From IMG/VR virus record IMGVR_UViG_3300009128_000136, positions 1 through 23,241 of that record: 23,241 nt of DNA; one strand, given 5' to 3'. The notes beneath the pieces were generated by a model, which did no database searches, was not told the DNA's origin, and saw nothing but the letters and a program-made list of their open reading frames with translations. The position numbers and the translations under genes are program-made. Shown piece after piece: positions 13,863 through 21,300 of this stretch (its first letter is position 1; each line of letters opens with the position of its first letter). Source of the stretch: a virus.

Positions 13863-15666
13863 AAAACCACTTGTATCAGTAAGTGACGTTGCTGATAGAC
13901 TTCTTGCGTCTGCTGGTATTGGTAGAGACGGAGAAGTGATTGTTTGGGATTATGAGCCTGTAAATATTGTGCAATTTATAGAAGACCCGTACTATCTCAA
14001 TCTGAAAGAGTCGGTTAGGCAAAATGTTATGGATGACCTTGTTACACTATTTGGTACTGACCCAAAACAAGTTAAACCAAACTTTAATTATGCTATCTTT
14101 TCAGAAGCCGTTGGTACTGGTAAAACATTTCGTATGGGGTGTGCCGCTGTATACCAAGTGTATAAACTTCTTTGTTTAAGAGACCCCATACGTTTCTTTA
14201 ATACATTAGGGATACAAGGACAACCAAAACTTGCAAGAGATAGTAAACTCGCTGTACTACTTATGGCGGTTACCGCAGAAAATGCCCGTAAAGTTATTTA
14301 TACAGAAGTTGGAAATAAGATAGCAAACTCGCCTTGGTTTAGAGAACACTACCCACCAGAACCTCACGTTAAAACTGAAAGACAATTTGACCCAACCCCA
14401 AGTGATTACAGAAAAAGAACAGATAGGGTGTATAAAAATATTTTTATAATCCCAGGGTCATCTTCTGAATACTCCGCTGTAGGGTATAATGTTATACTCG
14501 CAGTAATTGATGAGGTGACCCTGTTTGAAGATATAAAAGACGCATCACTTACAGGCGGTGCGAGTGTGAATGACCAAGCGGAAATTGTGTATAGTACGCT
14601 TAACTCTCGTATTAAGTCTCGCTTTCTTAATCACGGCTTACTTGTTACATCTGGAAATCCAAAACACACGGAAGACTTTCTTGAAAGACATATTGCGGAC
14701 TCTGAAGGACGTAAAGATACTTATATTATATCAAGGAGGCCTGTATGGAAGTCAACACTACCTGACTTTGACCCCGATGCAACCGACAGACGTGGAAAAA
14801 TTATATATCCACATTTTTGGTTTCATCTTGAACGGTTGGAGGTAGTTAAAGAACAGTTTAGAAATCTTCCAGGGGTTATTCCGATACCTATGCAATTCTT
14901 TGATGACTTTAAGCGTACTCCTGAAGTTGCAAAAAGAGACCTTGCTGGGTATCCTACATCTGCCGTAGGTCGTGTTATTTCTGACCCTGACCTTGTATTT
15001 AAGAATGTTAATAGTGATAGAGACATCCCAATAGACCCCTCATTGGCAAGACCGTCCCCACCTAAAAACTATATTGAACCTTGGTTTAAGAGACGTGACC
15101 TTGCTTGGCACGGTATTCATATAGACCTTGCTGAAGTTAAAGATAAAGCAGCTATGTGTTTATCACACCCTGTAGGACACGACGAGAACGGGGAAGTGCT
15201 CATTTACACAGACTTAATCTTGACATTTCAAGGAAGTCCTGATGACCCTGTAAATCCCGAAGAAATCTACAAGTGGATACTCTTCTTAAGAGACGAGTTA
15301 AATATTCCTATTGGGAAAATTACAGCAGATAAACATCAGTCGTCCTATTTGTTACTTCAGTTAAGGGCTTCTGGGTTTGAGACAGGGATATTGAGTACTG
15401 ATACGTCAAATGACCCTTATGATGAACTCATACAGGCTATACGAAGTGGTAGGCTTGATTACTATAATCATTCGTTGGCAATTCAAGAGTTAACCAATCT
15501 TGAAAGGCGTAAGGGTAAATATGACCACAGTAGGTCATTTTCAAAAGATGCGTCAGATGCGTGGGCTGGTTCAGTATATAATAGTATAAGGCTTGCAGAA
15601 ATCTCACCTCCCCCTCCTTCTTGGGAAGATGCAAGTAAACGGGGGAGCAGGGCAATTATAATCTAG
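13840..15666 (+). CDS. Terminase large subunit
   Basis: The 608-residue motor packages DNA into the capsid. Walker A is EAVGTGKT (89-96) and Walker B is VILAVIDEV (about 218-226). The nuclease domain starts with GIHIDLAEVKDKAA (Asp429). It continues with TADKHQSS and ends with KDASDAWAG, giving the acidic triad of the RNase H-like fold. The start is ATG 13840 after GGGA. The gene is complete and immediately before the portal, as in most tailed phages. Confidence 0.92.
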   Translation: MEKNQISKKPLVSVSDVADRLLASAGIGRDGEVIVWDYEPVNIVQFIEDPYYLNLKESVRQNVMDDLVTLFGTDPKQVKPNFNYAIFSEAVGTGKTFRMGCAAVYQVYKLLCLRDPIRFFNTLGIQGQPKLARDSKLAVLLMAVTAENARKVIYTEVGNKIANSPWFREHYPPEPHVKTERQFDPTPSDYRKRTDRVYKNIFIIPGSSSEYSAVGYNVILAVIDEVTLFEDIKDASLTGGASVNDQAEIVYSTLNSRIKSRFLNHGLLVTSGNPKHTEDFLERHIADSEGRKDTYIISRRPVWKSTLPDFDPDATDRRGKIIYPHFWFHLERLEVVKEQFRNLPGVIPIPMQFFDDFKRTPEVAKRDLAGYPTSAVGRVISDPDLVFKNVNSDRDIPIDPSLARPSPPKNYIEPWFKRRDLAWHGIHIDLAEVKDKAAMCLSHPVGHDENGEVLIYTDLILTFQGSPDDPVNPEEIYKWILFLRDELNIPIGKITADKHQSSYLLLQLRASGFETGILSTDTSNDPYDELIQAIRSGRLDYYNHSLAIQELTNLERRKGKYDHSRSFSKDASDAWAGSVYNSIRLAEISPPPPSWEDASKRGSRAIII

Positions 15667-15675
15667 GGAGAAAAG

Positions 15676-17226
15676 ATGAGTAATAAACAACCAAAAGAAG
15701 AATCAAGAGCATTTGTTATTGAACAAGATGATGGACTTGATTTACTTGATAACTTCGGGTTACGGCGGTTACGTGAGAAAGAACGTAATCAAAGAACTCT
15801 TGTGGAGAAGTTTTACACAAAGGTAGAAGATGATGAGAGTGTAAATATTTCTGATTTACCTACATCTAACCAGATAGAAGAGACCGCTCGTGGCGAGTAC
15901 ATAAAGAAGCCATACTCACAAAGTACTCTCTCGTCGTATATAGGTATAAGTCCACGTTTAAAGTCTTGTTTAAGGGCGATGGTGGATAATACAGTAGGTC
16001 TTGGTACTGAGATAATGCCTACAGGTTCCCCTGACGTTAAACGAAGTGATTTAACAAAGGAAGAAGAAGCAACGTTTGTAGAACAAAAAAAGAGCCTACT
16101 TAACTGGCTCAATAGGATTTGTGGGAATGGTGTAGACTTCCAAGGGGTTTGTGAAGAGGTTACTCGTAACTATATAGGGTTAGGGGAAGCCTTTATTGAG
16201 GTAATCCCAGACGCAAGTGGTAAGACTTACCAGATAAAGTCAGCAAACCCCGAAATAATCTTTGTAGGAATAAACAAAGATAGGTATATTGCTGTCTCTG
16301 GTGGTAACAAGGTATACTTTAGGAAGTTTTGGGAAGAAGACCCACAACCAAGGCGAGCGGATGACTTTACAACGGGAAGTGTTTCTCTTCAAGAACAGGC
16401 GACAAAGTTAATTCACTTTAAAAAAGGTAATTTTGAATCAACTACTTATGGTGTACCCGGGTGGCTACCAAGCATTCCTGCTATATTAGGGGCACGTGCC
16501 GCTGAAGAGCGAAATAAAAACTTTTTCGACAACGATGCCGTACCCCGTATGGCTGTGCTTATTTCTGGGGGTACACTTACAGATGATACAATTGAAGCTA
16601 CTCGCAGTTTCTTTAAGAAGGGACATCGTGGGGTTGAAAACTCAAATAGAGTTCTAATACTTGAAGTAACGGGACTTAACCCGAACCAGATGAGTTACAA
16701 ACCACCCACGGTAGAGTTAAAACCACTTACTCTTGGTAAAACAGAAGATGCGTCTTTTCTAAACTATATTGAGGCGTGTAATGAACAGATAAGAGAATCT
16801 TTTGGTTTTGGTAATCTATTTCTTGGGACAATGAAAGATGTAAATAGGGCCGCCGCATTTACAATGCGTGAGACTTCTGTTAATCTTATATTTAAACCTA
16901 CAGGTAGGGAGATATCAAGGAAACTTAATCAAACTTTACTGTATGCGTGGATGGAAGAAGAAAACCTTGATGAAGAATCCTGTCTTGTAGAGATTGGATT
17001 TAAGTACCCGAATACACTCACACAGCGTGACCTTGCTGGAATTTACAAGGACTACGCCACGAGTGGGGGACTTTCCCCAAATGACCTTAGAGAAAACTTA
17101 GGACTTGATAGAGTAGATGCAGATTGGGCAAATATACCTGCGATATTTACACTTGGGTCTATACAAAGTTCGGGCGATGATGTTGAGCCAATTGTAGATT
17201 ACACGGAGGGACTTGACGAAAATTAG
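15676..17226 (+). CDS. Portal protein
   Basis: The 516-residue protein follows the large terminase with a 9-base gap and AGGGAG before ATG. The segment YGVPGWLPSIPAIL followed by AAEERNKNFFDNDAVPRMAV is characteristic of siphophage- and myophage-type portals, with a long helical part after it. The portal is the dodecameric ring through which DNA enters the head. The acidic tail (PIVDYTEGLDEN) is common in portals. The gene is complete. No capsid protease or capsid gene follows, which is unusual. Confidence 0.88.
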   Translation: MSNKQPKEESRAFVIEQDDGLDLLDNFGLRRLREKERNQRTLVEKFYTKVEDDESVNISDLPTSNQIEETARGEYIKKPYSQSTLSSYIGISPRLKSCLRAMVDNTVGLGTEIMPTGSPDVKRSDLTKEEEATFVEQKKSLLNWLNRICGNGVDFQGVCEEVTRNYIGLGEAFIEVIPDASGKTYQIKSANPEIIFVGINKDRYIAVSGGNKVYFRKFWEEDPQPRRADDFTTGSVSLQEQATKLIHFKKGNFESTTYGVPGWLPSIPAILGARAAEERNKNFFDNDAVPRMAVLISGGTLTDDTIEATRSFFKKGHRGVENSNRVLILEVTGLNPNQMSYKPPTVELKPLTLGKTEDASFLNYIEACNEQIRESFGFGNLFLGTMKDVNRAAAFTMRETSVNLIFKPTGREISRKLNQTLLYAWMEEENLDEESCLVEIGFKYPNTLTQRDLAGIYKDYATSGGLSPNDLRENLGLDRVDADWANIPAIFTLGSIQSSGDDVEPIVDYTEGLDEN

Positions 17227-17239
17227 TACTGTCCCCCCC

Positions 17240-17268
17240 TTGACAATCCTGTCCCGTCACCGTATATT
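17240..17268 (+). promoter_or_regulatory. Intergenic sigma-70 promoter after the portal gene
   Basis: TTGACA at 17240-17245 and TATATT at 17263-17268 with a 17-base spacer, preceded by CCCC and followed by CGGG. It lies in the 187-base gap between the portal and the next recognised gene and opens the accessory block. A second TTGACA at 17288 is followed by TTATAA at an 18-base spacing and may be a second, weaker start. Confidence 0.8.
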
Positions 17269-17323
17269 CGGGATTGGGGCAGGGTTGTTGACAAAACAAA
17301 TGAAAAGGGGGTTATAACTGCTT

Positions 17324-17401
17324 ATGAAAATCTATAAAATCACGGGACAAACGAGTATTTATAAGGCTAAAAATGAGTCTGACGAGTCTAATGGAACTTA
17401 A
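17324..17401 (+). CDS. Possible 25-residue peptide
   Basis: ATG 17324 opens a 25-codon frame, MKIYKITGQTSIYKAKNESD and five more residues, ending in TAA. AGGGGG lies 12 bases before the start, a wide spacing. It sits between a promoter and a clear gene, so it may be a real small peptide, a leader peptide, or chance. No family is recognised. Confidence 0.3.
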   Translation: MKIYKITGQTSIYKAKNESDESNGT

Positions 17402-17413
17402 AAAGGGGGCAAA

Positions 17414-17734
17414 ATGAAAACAAAAATCTTAACCTACGACACCCGAAAGGGTAAACAAATACTTGCGGGAAGCGTAGATGACCTTACACATACCTTTATT
17501 AAGAAAGTTACATCAAAACATTTCTTTAAAAAAACACAGTCTTATGCCATACAAGAAACTGTTATTGAGCAACTAAAAGAACTCGGTATAACTACAATAA
17601 AAATTATAACACCCGCCTCTATTTATATGAGTACTCTTGACATTTGGCTTGACCCTTGTATAAAGGTATTAGACTACGGACACGGGAAGCAAAGGTTCCT
17701 CCCCATAAAGTATATGAGACGTATTCCAAAGTGA
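17414..17734 (+). CDS. Hypothetical protein
   Basis: The 106-residue basic protein starts 4 bases after GGGGGC. It contains a helix then a strand pattern (VIEQLKELGITTIKIITPAS) and a basic end (RFLPIKYMRRIPK). I do not recognise the family. It is the first clear gene after the intergenic promoter and is separated from the next gene by another promoter, so it may be transcribed as a short unit. Confidence 0.65.
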   Translation: MKTKILTYDTRKGKQILAGSVDDLTHTFIKKVTSKHFFKKTQSYAIQETVIEQLKELGITTIKIITPASIYMSTLDIWLDPCIKVLDYGHGKQRFLPIKYMRRIPK

Positions 17735-17738
17735 CCCC

Positions 17739-17767
17739 TTGACAATTTCCAACATCAGTGTTATATT
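17739..17767 (+). promoter_or_regulatory. Intergenic sigma-70 promoter before the lysis/accessory block
   Basis: TTGACA at 17739-17744 and TATATT at 17762-17767 with a 17-base spacer, preceded by CCCC and followed by CGGGG. The module, including a second TTGAC some 40-50 bases further on, resembles the one at 17240. It would drive 17806 onward. Confidence 0.8.
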
Positions 17768-17805
17768 CGGGGAGAAGTGCTTGACTCAAAACGAAAGGAA
17801 AAATT

Positions 17806-18039
17806 ATGCCAAAGCCAATTGAAAGGGGGCCAATGGTTATGTTTACAGCCCCCGTGTTTTCACTATCGGCAAGTGATATTGCTCGTGTCGGATTTAATAC
17901 AAAGTATCTTACTGCATATGACGTATCAATAATTGCAAGGAAACTAACATCTAATCTTATAGACGAGTACAACGAAGAACTGACCCGGACGTGCAAAGAC
18001 CTTGGGCTTACACAAAAGGGGGGTATAAATGTCACCTAA
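17806..18039 (+). CDS. Small hypothetical protein
   Basis: The 77-residue protein has AAAGGA before its ATG and lies 39 bases after a promoter -10 box. It has one probably helical part (AYDVSIIARKLTSNLIDEYNEEL) and no recognised motif. Its end overlaps the next gene by 11 bases. Function unknown. Confidence 0.6.
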   Translation: MPKPIERGPMVMFTAPVFSLSASDIARVGFNTKYLTAYDVSIIARKLTSNLIDEYNEELTRTCKDLGLTQKGGINVT

Positions 18040-18217
18040 AATGTATACTGCTTTTGTGTGGTGGAAGAACGGCGATACCGAAGAGATAGATGTATACGGC
18101 GAAAATAAAACTGACGCTCACAGTAGAGTTGAAATTATACTTAATTGTGACTATGAAATAGACTGGGAAATTGTTGAAATAAGAGAACAACCCCCGGGAT
18201 TTTTGGGGGAGTTATAA
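18029..18217 (+). CDS. Small hypothetical protein
   Basis: The 62-residue acidic protein starts after AAAGGGGGG. It shows a strand-helix-strand pattern (YTAFVWWKNGDTEEIDVYG, then DAHSRVEIILN, then WEIVEIREQ). No family is named with confidence. Its stop overlaps the RlpA-like start by one base (TAATG), so the two are probably translationally coupled. Confidence 0.6.
   Translation: MSPKMYTAFVWWKNGDTEEIDVYGENKTDAHSRVEIILNCDYEIDWEIVEIREQPPGFLGEL
18191..18209 (+). promoter_or_regulatory. Small hairpin over the RlpA-like ribosome binding site
   Basis: CCCCC at 18191-18195 can pair with GGGGG at 18205-18209, which is the ribosome binding site of the RlpA-like gene starting at 18217. The stem is short (5 GC pairs, 9-base loop). 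It could keep translation low until ribosomes of the upstream gene open it. Confidence 0.3.
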
Positions 18218-18594
18218 TGATAGTAAGTCTTATATTTTCTCTCCTATTCTCTCTGGGTCAGGGTCAATCAGGGGCTTGTACTGTTAGTTGGTACGGCGGA
18301 TACTTCCACGGCAGGTTAACAGCCTGCGGTGAAGTCTATGATATGAATGAGTTGAGTTGTGCCCACAAGGAACTCCCTATGGGTACAATTGTACAATTTT
18401 ATTACCCTGAAACAGAGCGGGGGCTGACACTCATAGTAAATGATAGGGGTCCGTATATAGATGGACGAGACTTTGATTTTTCACGAGCTGCATTTGACTC
18501 CTTGTTTAAAGACCTCGATATTGGTGTTGCTCATAATGTTTCGTATGTAGTGGTGGGTAGAGAAATACGACCCACAATGAGATATAATTTATAG
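18217..18594 (+). CDS. RlpA-like lytic transglycosylase domain, exported
   Basis: The 125-residue protein has an N-terminal hydrophobic stretch (SLIFSLLFSLG) followed by a small polar region, which reads as a signal peptide. The rest is an RlpA double-psi beta-barrel: VSWYGGYFHGRLTACGE, VYD, CAHKELPMGT, NDRGPYIDGRDFDFSRAAF. The Glu, Asp, His and Asp residues of the RlpA active-site cleft (GE-x2-D, AHK, NDRGP) are all kept. There is no SPOR domain. Pseudomonas RlpA cuts glycan strands that have lost their peptides. The amidase encoded 690 bases downstream would make such strands, so both may serve lysis. The domain call is sure; the role in lysis is inferred. Confidence 0.88.
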   Translation: MIVSLIFSLLFSLGQGQSGACTVSWYGGYFHGRLTACGEVYDMNELSCAHKELPMGTIVQFYYPETERGLTLIVNDRGPYIDGRDFDFSRAAFDSLFKDLDIGVAHNVSYVVVGREIRPTMRYNL

Positions 18595-18603
18595 GGGTGT
18601 AAT

Positions 18604-18777
18604 ATGCCAAACTGTCCAAAGCAACCTACAAGAGAATCAAGTAAACAAGAAATATTAGACTACCTTGTTTACCAAGACGAGAATGTACAAAAAACACTGA
18701 GGAAGCTGAACAAATATGTAGAGAGGCTTGAAAAGGCAAATGACCTTTTTGACGAGCTTTATGGAAAGAAACTTTAA
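18604..18777 (+). CDS. Small helical hypothetical protein
   Basis: The 57-residue protein starts at ATG 18604 after GGGGTG. The end is strongly helical and charged (TLRKLNKYVERLEKANDLFDE), with hydrophobic residues spaced like a short coiled coil. It lies between the RlpA-like gene and an exported protein gene, 9 bases after the former. No membrane segment is seen, so it is not an obvious holin. Function unknown. Confidence 0.55.
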   Translation: MPNCPKQPTRESSKQEILDYLVYQDENVQKTLRKLNKYVERLEKANDLFDELYGKKL

Positions 18778-18790
18778 TAAAGGGGAAAAA

Positions 18791-19264
18791 ATGAAGAAGA
18801 CAATAATGGTGCTTTTAGCGGTAGTAGGGTTGTCCTTTGCACGGGGTGGCGTGATGGACGGTACTCTTTATTGGGGCGACGCAAATGCTGTATATCACGA
18901 CGTTCTTAATACCGGGTGGACTTGTACCTCCAACATTCAGTACGAGAGTAATTTTGGCATTGCGGGTGGCGGTATATGCTACATTGTAGGCTACCCTGGA
19001 AGAACCTTTGGTTACTCTGACCTGTACTATGCAGGGACAGACGATAATGATACTTTCCGGGTACTTGCTGCCGTTGGCGCGGTAGGTAGGGTCAGCAGAG
19101 GAGCAAGCTGGAGTTCTAATACACTTGTTATTGCCTTTGAAGACTGTTTTATTGTTGTGTCTACAAGTACTTGTAGGTATGTAGAAGGCCTCGTGGTGGG
19201 GCGGGGACAAGTCCAAGACGGTATTTCTTACCTAGTAAACAATTCGCTTGTCGTTCCTTATTAA
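18791..19264 (+). CDS. Exported four-cysteine protein
   Basis: The 157-residue protein starts at ATG 18791 after AAGGGG; an earlier in-frame start at 18728 lies inside the upstream gene and lacks the signal at its front. MKKTIMVLLAVVGLSFA is a clear signal peptide with a likely cut after Ala17. The mature part has four Cys (in TGWTCTS, GGGICY, EDCF, STSTCR) that could form two disulfides outside the cytoplasm. It is rich in Gly, Tyr and Val and looks beta-structured. I do not recognise it. Possible roles are superinfection exclusion, lysis control or a host-surface change; none is shown. Confidence 0.7.
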   Translation: MKKTIMVLLAVVGLSFARGGVMDGTLYWGDANAVYHDVLNTGWTCTSNIQYESNFGIAGGGICYIVGYPGRTFGYSDLYYAGTDDNDTFRVLAAVGAVGRVSRGASWSSNTLVIAFEDCFIVVSTSTCRYVEGLVVGRGQVQDGISYLVNNSLVVPY

Positions 19265-19281
19265 AAGCCGGGGTGTAGACT

Positions 19282-19782
19282 ATGCGAAAAATTAACAAAG
19301 TAGTTATCCACCACACAGAGTCAAGGGGCGGGGATAAAGAGTTTATTAGATATCTTCACGTAGATAGGAATGGTTGGTCTGATATTGGTTATCACTACAT
19401 CATTACCAATGGCAAGATGAATGGTAGTTGGGAAGCAGGTAAAGACGGCGAAGTACAAATAGGTAGGCCCATTGAGAAAATGGGGGCTCACGCAAGAGGT
19501 TCAAACAAGGGTACTATGGGAATAAGTCTTGTAGGTACTTTTATGGTAGATAAACCTACACCGAAGCAGATGTCAAGCCTTGTGAACTTTCTTGCGGACT
19601 TTTGTGTCAAATTTGACTTAGACCCGCTACGGGACATTGTAGGGCACAGGGACGTGGGCAGTACAGACTGCCCCGGAGATAATCTATACGAACAAATGCC
19701 TACTATTAGGGCGATTGTTTACGGAATTATTCGCCACTTACAAGAGAGAAGAAAAAGTATAAAAGTAAAGGAAGAGGACTGA
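19282..19782 (+). CDS. N-acetylmuramoyl-L-alanine amidase (endolysin)
   Basis: The 166-residue protein is an amidase_2 (T7 lysozyme-like) enzyme that cuts the bond between muramic acid and L-Ala of peptidoglycan. Zinc ligands are His10 or His11 (VVIHHTES), His122 (VGHRD) and Cys130 (TDCPG). GYHYII at 37-42 gives the usual Tyr. The T7 residue Lys128 is Thr here, as in many relatives. There is no signal peptide, so it should need a holin or other help to reach the wall. The C-terminal 25 residues are basic and charged (HLQERRKSIKVKEED). Confidence 0.93.
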   Translation: MRKINKVVIHHTESRGGDKEFIRYLHVDRNGWSDIGYHYIITNGKMNGSWEAGKDGEVQIGRPIEKMGAHARGSNKGTMGISLVGTFMVDKPTPKQMSSLVNFLADFCVKFDLDPLRDIVGHRDVGSTDCPGDNLYEQMPTIRAIVYGIIRHLQERRKSIKVKEED

Positions 19783-19783
19783 T

Positions 19784-19912
19784 ATGACAAAAAAAGGAAA
19801 GCCAGAGGGCGTTACAGTAAAACTTATTTTTGAAGAAGACGGCGTGGTGCTATTACCAATTCCCCGCCACACCCTTGAAGAATTAAGCTGGAAGGCCGGG
19901 GGACGAGTGTGA
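19784..19912 (+). CDS. Mini AbrB-like peptide
   Basis: The 42-residue protein starts one base after the amidase stop. The segment VVLLPIPRHTLEELSWKAG resembles the AbrB/MazE pattern in which IP, then LEELGWK-x-G, forms the swapped-hairpin DNA-binding fold. It ends just after this motif, so the second half of the fold is missing or very short. It might be a truncated antitoxin-like regulator, or the likeness could be by chance. The end overlaps the next GTG start by 4 bases. Confidence 0.5.
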   Translation: MTKKGKPEGVTVKLIFEEDGVVLLPIPRHTLEELSWKAGGRV

Positions 19913-20310
19913 AAGAAGTTAAACACACACCCTTTGATGTGGGCTGGGTTTCTTCTTCTGAAGGCGGTTACACCCAGAAAATCTGCTCAACTTGTGGGAC
20001 AGTTGCAAAGCCCAAAAAACATACGGGCGGTAGTTTTCTTTCAGAGTTGGTGTTGTGGGGAATATTCCTTTTCTTATCTGCATTTTTTCTACCCCTGATA
20101 CTCGCCCCAATTATTTACACTTTATGGAGGCAATCTACACAAAAGAAAGTTTGCCCTTCTTGTAACGCCCCCAATATGATTTCTCTTGATTCACCCCTTG
20201 GTTGTAAACTTCAAGAGCAATACGACACTGATATAGAAAAAGATAATGTAGGAGTACCTTTTGAAGTATTACATAACCCGCAAAGGCAGAAAGAAGATAA
20301 TAGTGTTTAA
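19909..20310 (+). CDS. Membrane-anchored double zinc-ribbon protein (LITAF-like layout)
   Basis: The 133-residue protein starts at GTG 19909, 6 bases after GGGGGA. CSTC (Cys26, Cys29) and CPSC (Cys82, Cys85) flank a hydrophobic stretch at 44-72 (LVLWGIFLFLSAFFLPLILA and on). This CxxC-membrane-CxxC layout is that of LITAF-like and related bacterial zinc-ribbon membrane proteins. The segment could be a single span or a re-entrant hairpin. It lies close to the amidase gene and is the strongest membrane protein in this block, so a holin-like or wall-access role should be considered, though zinc ribbons are not typical of holins. Confidence 0.75.
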   Translation: MKEVKHTPFDVGWVSSSEGGYTQKICSTCGTVAKPKKHTGGSFLSELVLWGIFLFLSAFFLPLILAPIIYTLWRQSTQKKVCPSCNAPNMISLDSPLGCKLQEQYDTDIEKDNVGVPFEVLHNPQRQKEDNSV

Positions 20311-20818
20311 AAACTTTTTTAGCGCCCCTCTGTGGAGTAAGATTTCTCTTTTGAGTTCACGGTATTGGTTCAAGGCCAAGTATTACTGTCAGTCCCAGTT
20401 AAAATATAAACTGATAATAACTTCCCTTGATAAAAATTGGTGTGATAAAGACGGGGTAATGTTACACGCTTGTTTCCAACTCCTTGTAGACTTCTTTGAG
20501 AAAGAGCAAGCAGAAAGTATGAATGTATTTGAGGGCGATGACTTTATACTTAAAGACCTTTATACTTGGTGGACACAGAAACGAGCAGAGAGAGACGACC
20601 CGTTTGCTGATAAGTGGTTTAATGGTGTTGAAGCACCAAAACATAGTTTTATGAGTTCACTTGAACGTTACAAGAGTAATCTATCCGCTATAATTAAACA
20701 GGATAAGGCTTATTTTCAAGTACTTGAAGAGTGCGCTGAAAGAGAACGATGTTATGAACAAGAGGACCAGGATAAACTACTACAACTTATATCATTACGA
20801 AATAGATTGTGGACATAG
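20303..20818 (+). CDS. Conserved phage-type hypothetical protein
   Basis: The 171-residue protein most likely starts at GTG 20303, overlapping the previous stop and 8 or so bases after AGAAAGAAG; TTG 20261 is the alternative. WCDKDGVMLHACFQLLVDFFEKEQ near the middle and QLISLRNRLWT at the end are patterns I recall from uncharacterised proteins of other large phages. It has no known function. It is charged and probably helical. Confidence 0.65.
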   Translation: MFKNFFSAPLWSKISLLSSRYWFKAKYYCQSQLKYKLIITSLDKNWCDKDGVMLHACFQLLVDFFEKEQAESMNVFEGDDFILKDLYTWWTQKRAERDDPFADKWFNGVEAPKHSFMSSLERYKSNLSAIIKQDKAYFQVLEECAERERCYEQEDQDKLLQLISLRNRLWT

Positions 20819-20828
20819 GGGAATACAA

Positions 20829-21014
20829 ATGAATAAGATAGCAAAGTGTTACTTTTGTAAAGAAGTAGTATACGAGGACAAAGACGATGTATCCCCGCTT
20901 CGCTTTTGTACTGTAAAGTATGGGTTAGTTTGCAAGAACTGTTGCTTCGTGTGTATGAAAGACTTAATAAAACACGATGCTTTTGATGGGTGCGGCGAAC
21001 AGAAAGTATGGTAA
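20829..21014 (+). CDS. Small cysteine-rich (zinc-binding) protein
   Basis: The 61-residue protein starts at ATG 20829 after GGGGAA. It contains CYFC near the start and then CKNCC and CFVCMKD, giving enough Cys for one or two zinc sites. Such small treble-clef or zinc-ribbon proteins are common in phages; its partner is unknown. Confidence 0.6.
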   Translation: MNKIAKCYFCKEVVYEDKDDVSPLRFCTVKYGLVCKNCCFVCMKDLIKHDAFDGCGEQKVW

Positions 21015-21021
21015 AAGAATT

Positions 21022-21288
21022 ATGAAACTATGGTTGTTAGAGAGTTTAGGAGACAGTGCGTGTAACCCCTGGGTACCTTGGTACGACAAGTGCTTCGGGT
21101 TTATTATTTCAGCAAAGACTGAAAAAGACGCAAGAGAACTTGCGGACTTCAAAGGCGGTTGTGAAAATACGGGGAAAGAGGGGGTAAGACCTTGGCTTGA
21201 CCCTAACCTTTCTACTTGTAAAGAACTGAAAGCAAAAGATTATGATAAAGAGGAAGTGGTAATGTGGGACTTTCACGGTACAGGTTGA
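21022..21288 (+). CDS. Conserved hypothetical protein
   Basis: The 88-residue protein starts at ATG 21022, 7 bases after the previous stop. The pattern MKLWLLESL, then PWYDKCFGFIISAKTEKDA, then PWLDPNLSTCKEL and WDFHG is one I have seen in uncharacterised bacterial and phage proteins. Trp, Cys and Pro residues are concentrated in these blocks. Function unknown. Confidence 0.65.
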   Translation: MKLWLLESLGDSACNPWVPWYDKCFGFIISAKTEKDARELADFKGGCENTGKEGVRPWLDPNLSTCKELKAKDYDKEEVVMWDFHGTG

Positions 21289-21300
21289 TAAACAAATAAT

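Noticed and set aside
17288-17317. Second TTGACA after the portal as a full promoter
   Set aside because: The best -10 box, TTATAA, is at an 18-base spacing and is weak compared with the six main sites. It is mentioned only within the neighbouring promoter entry.
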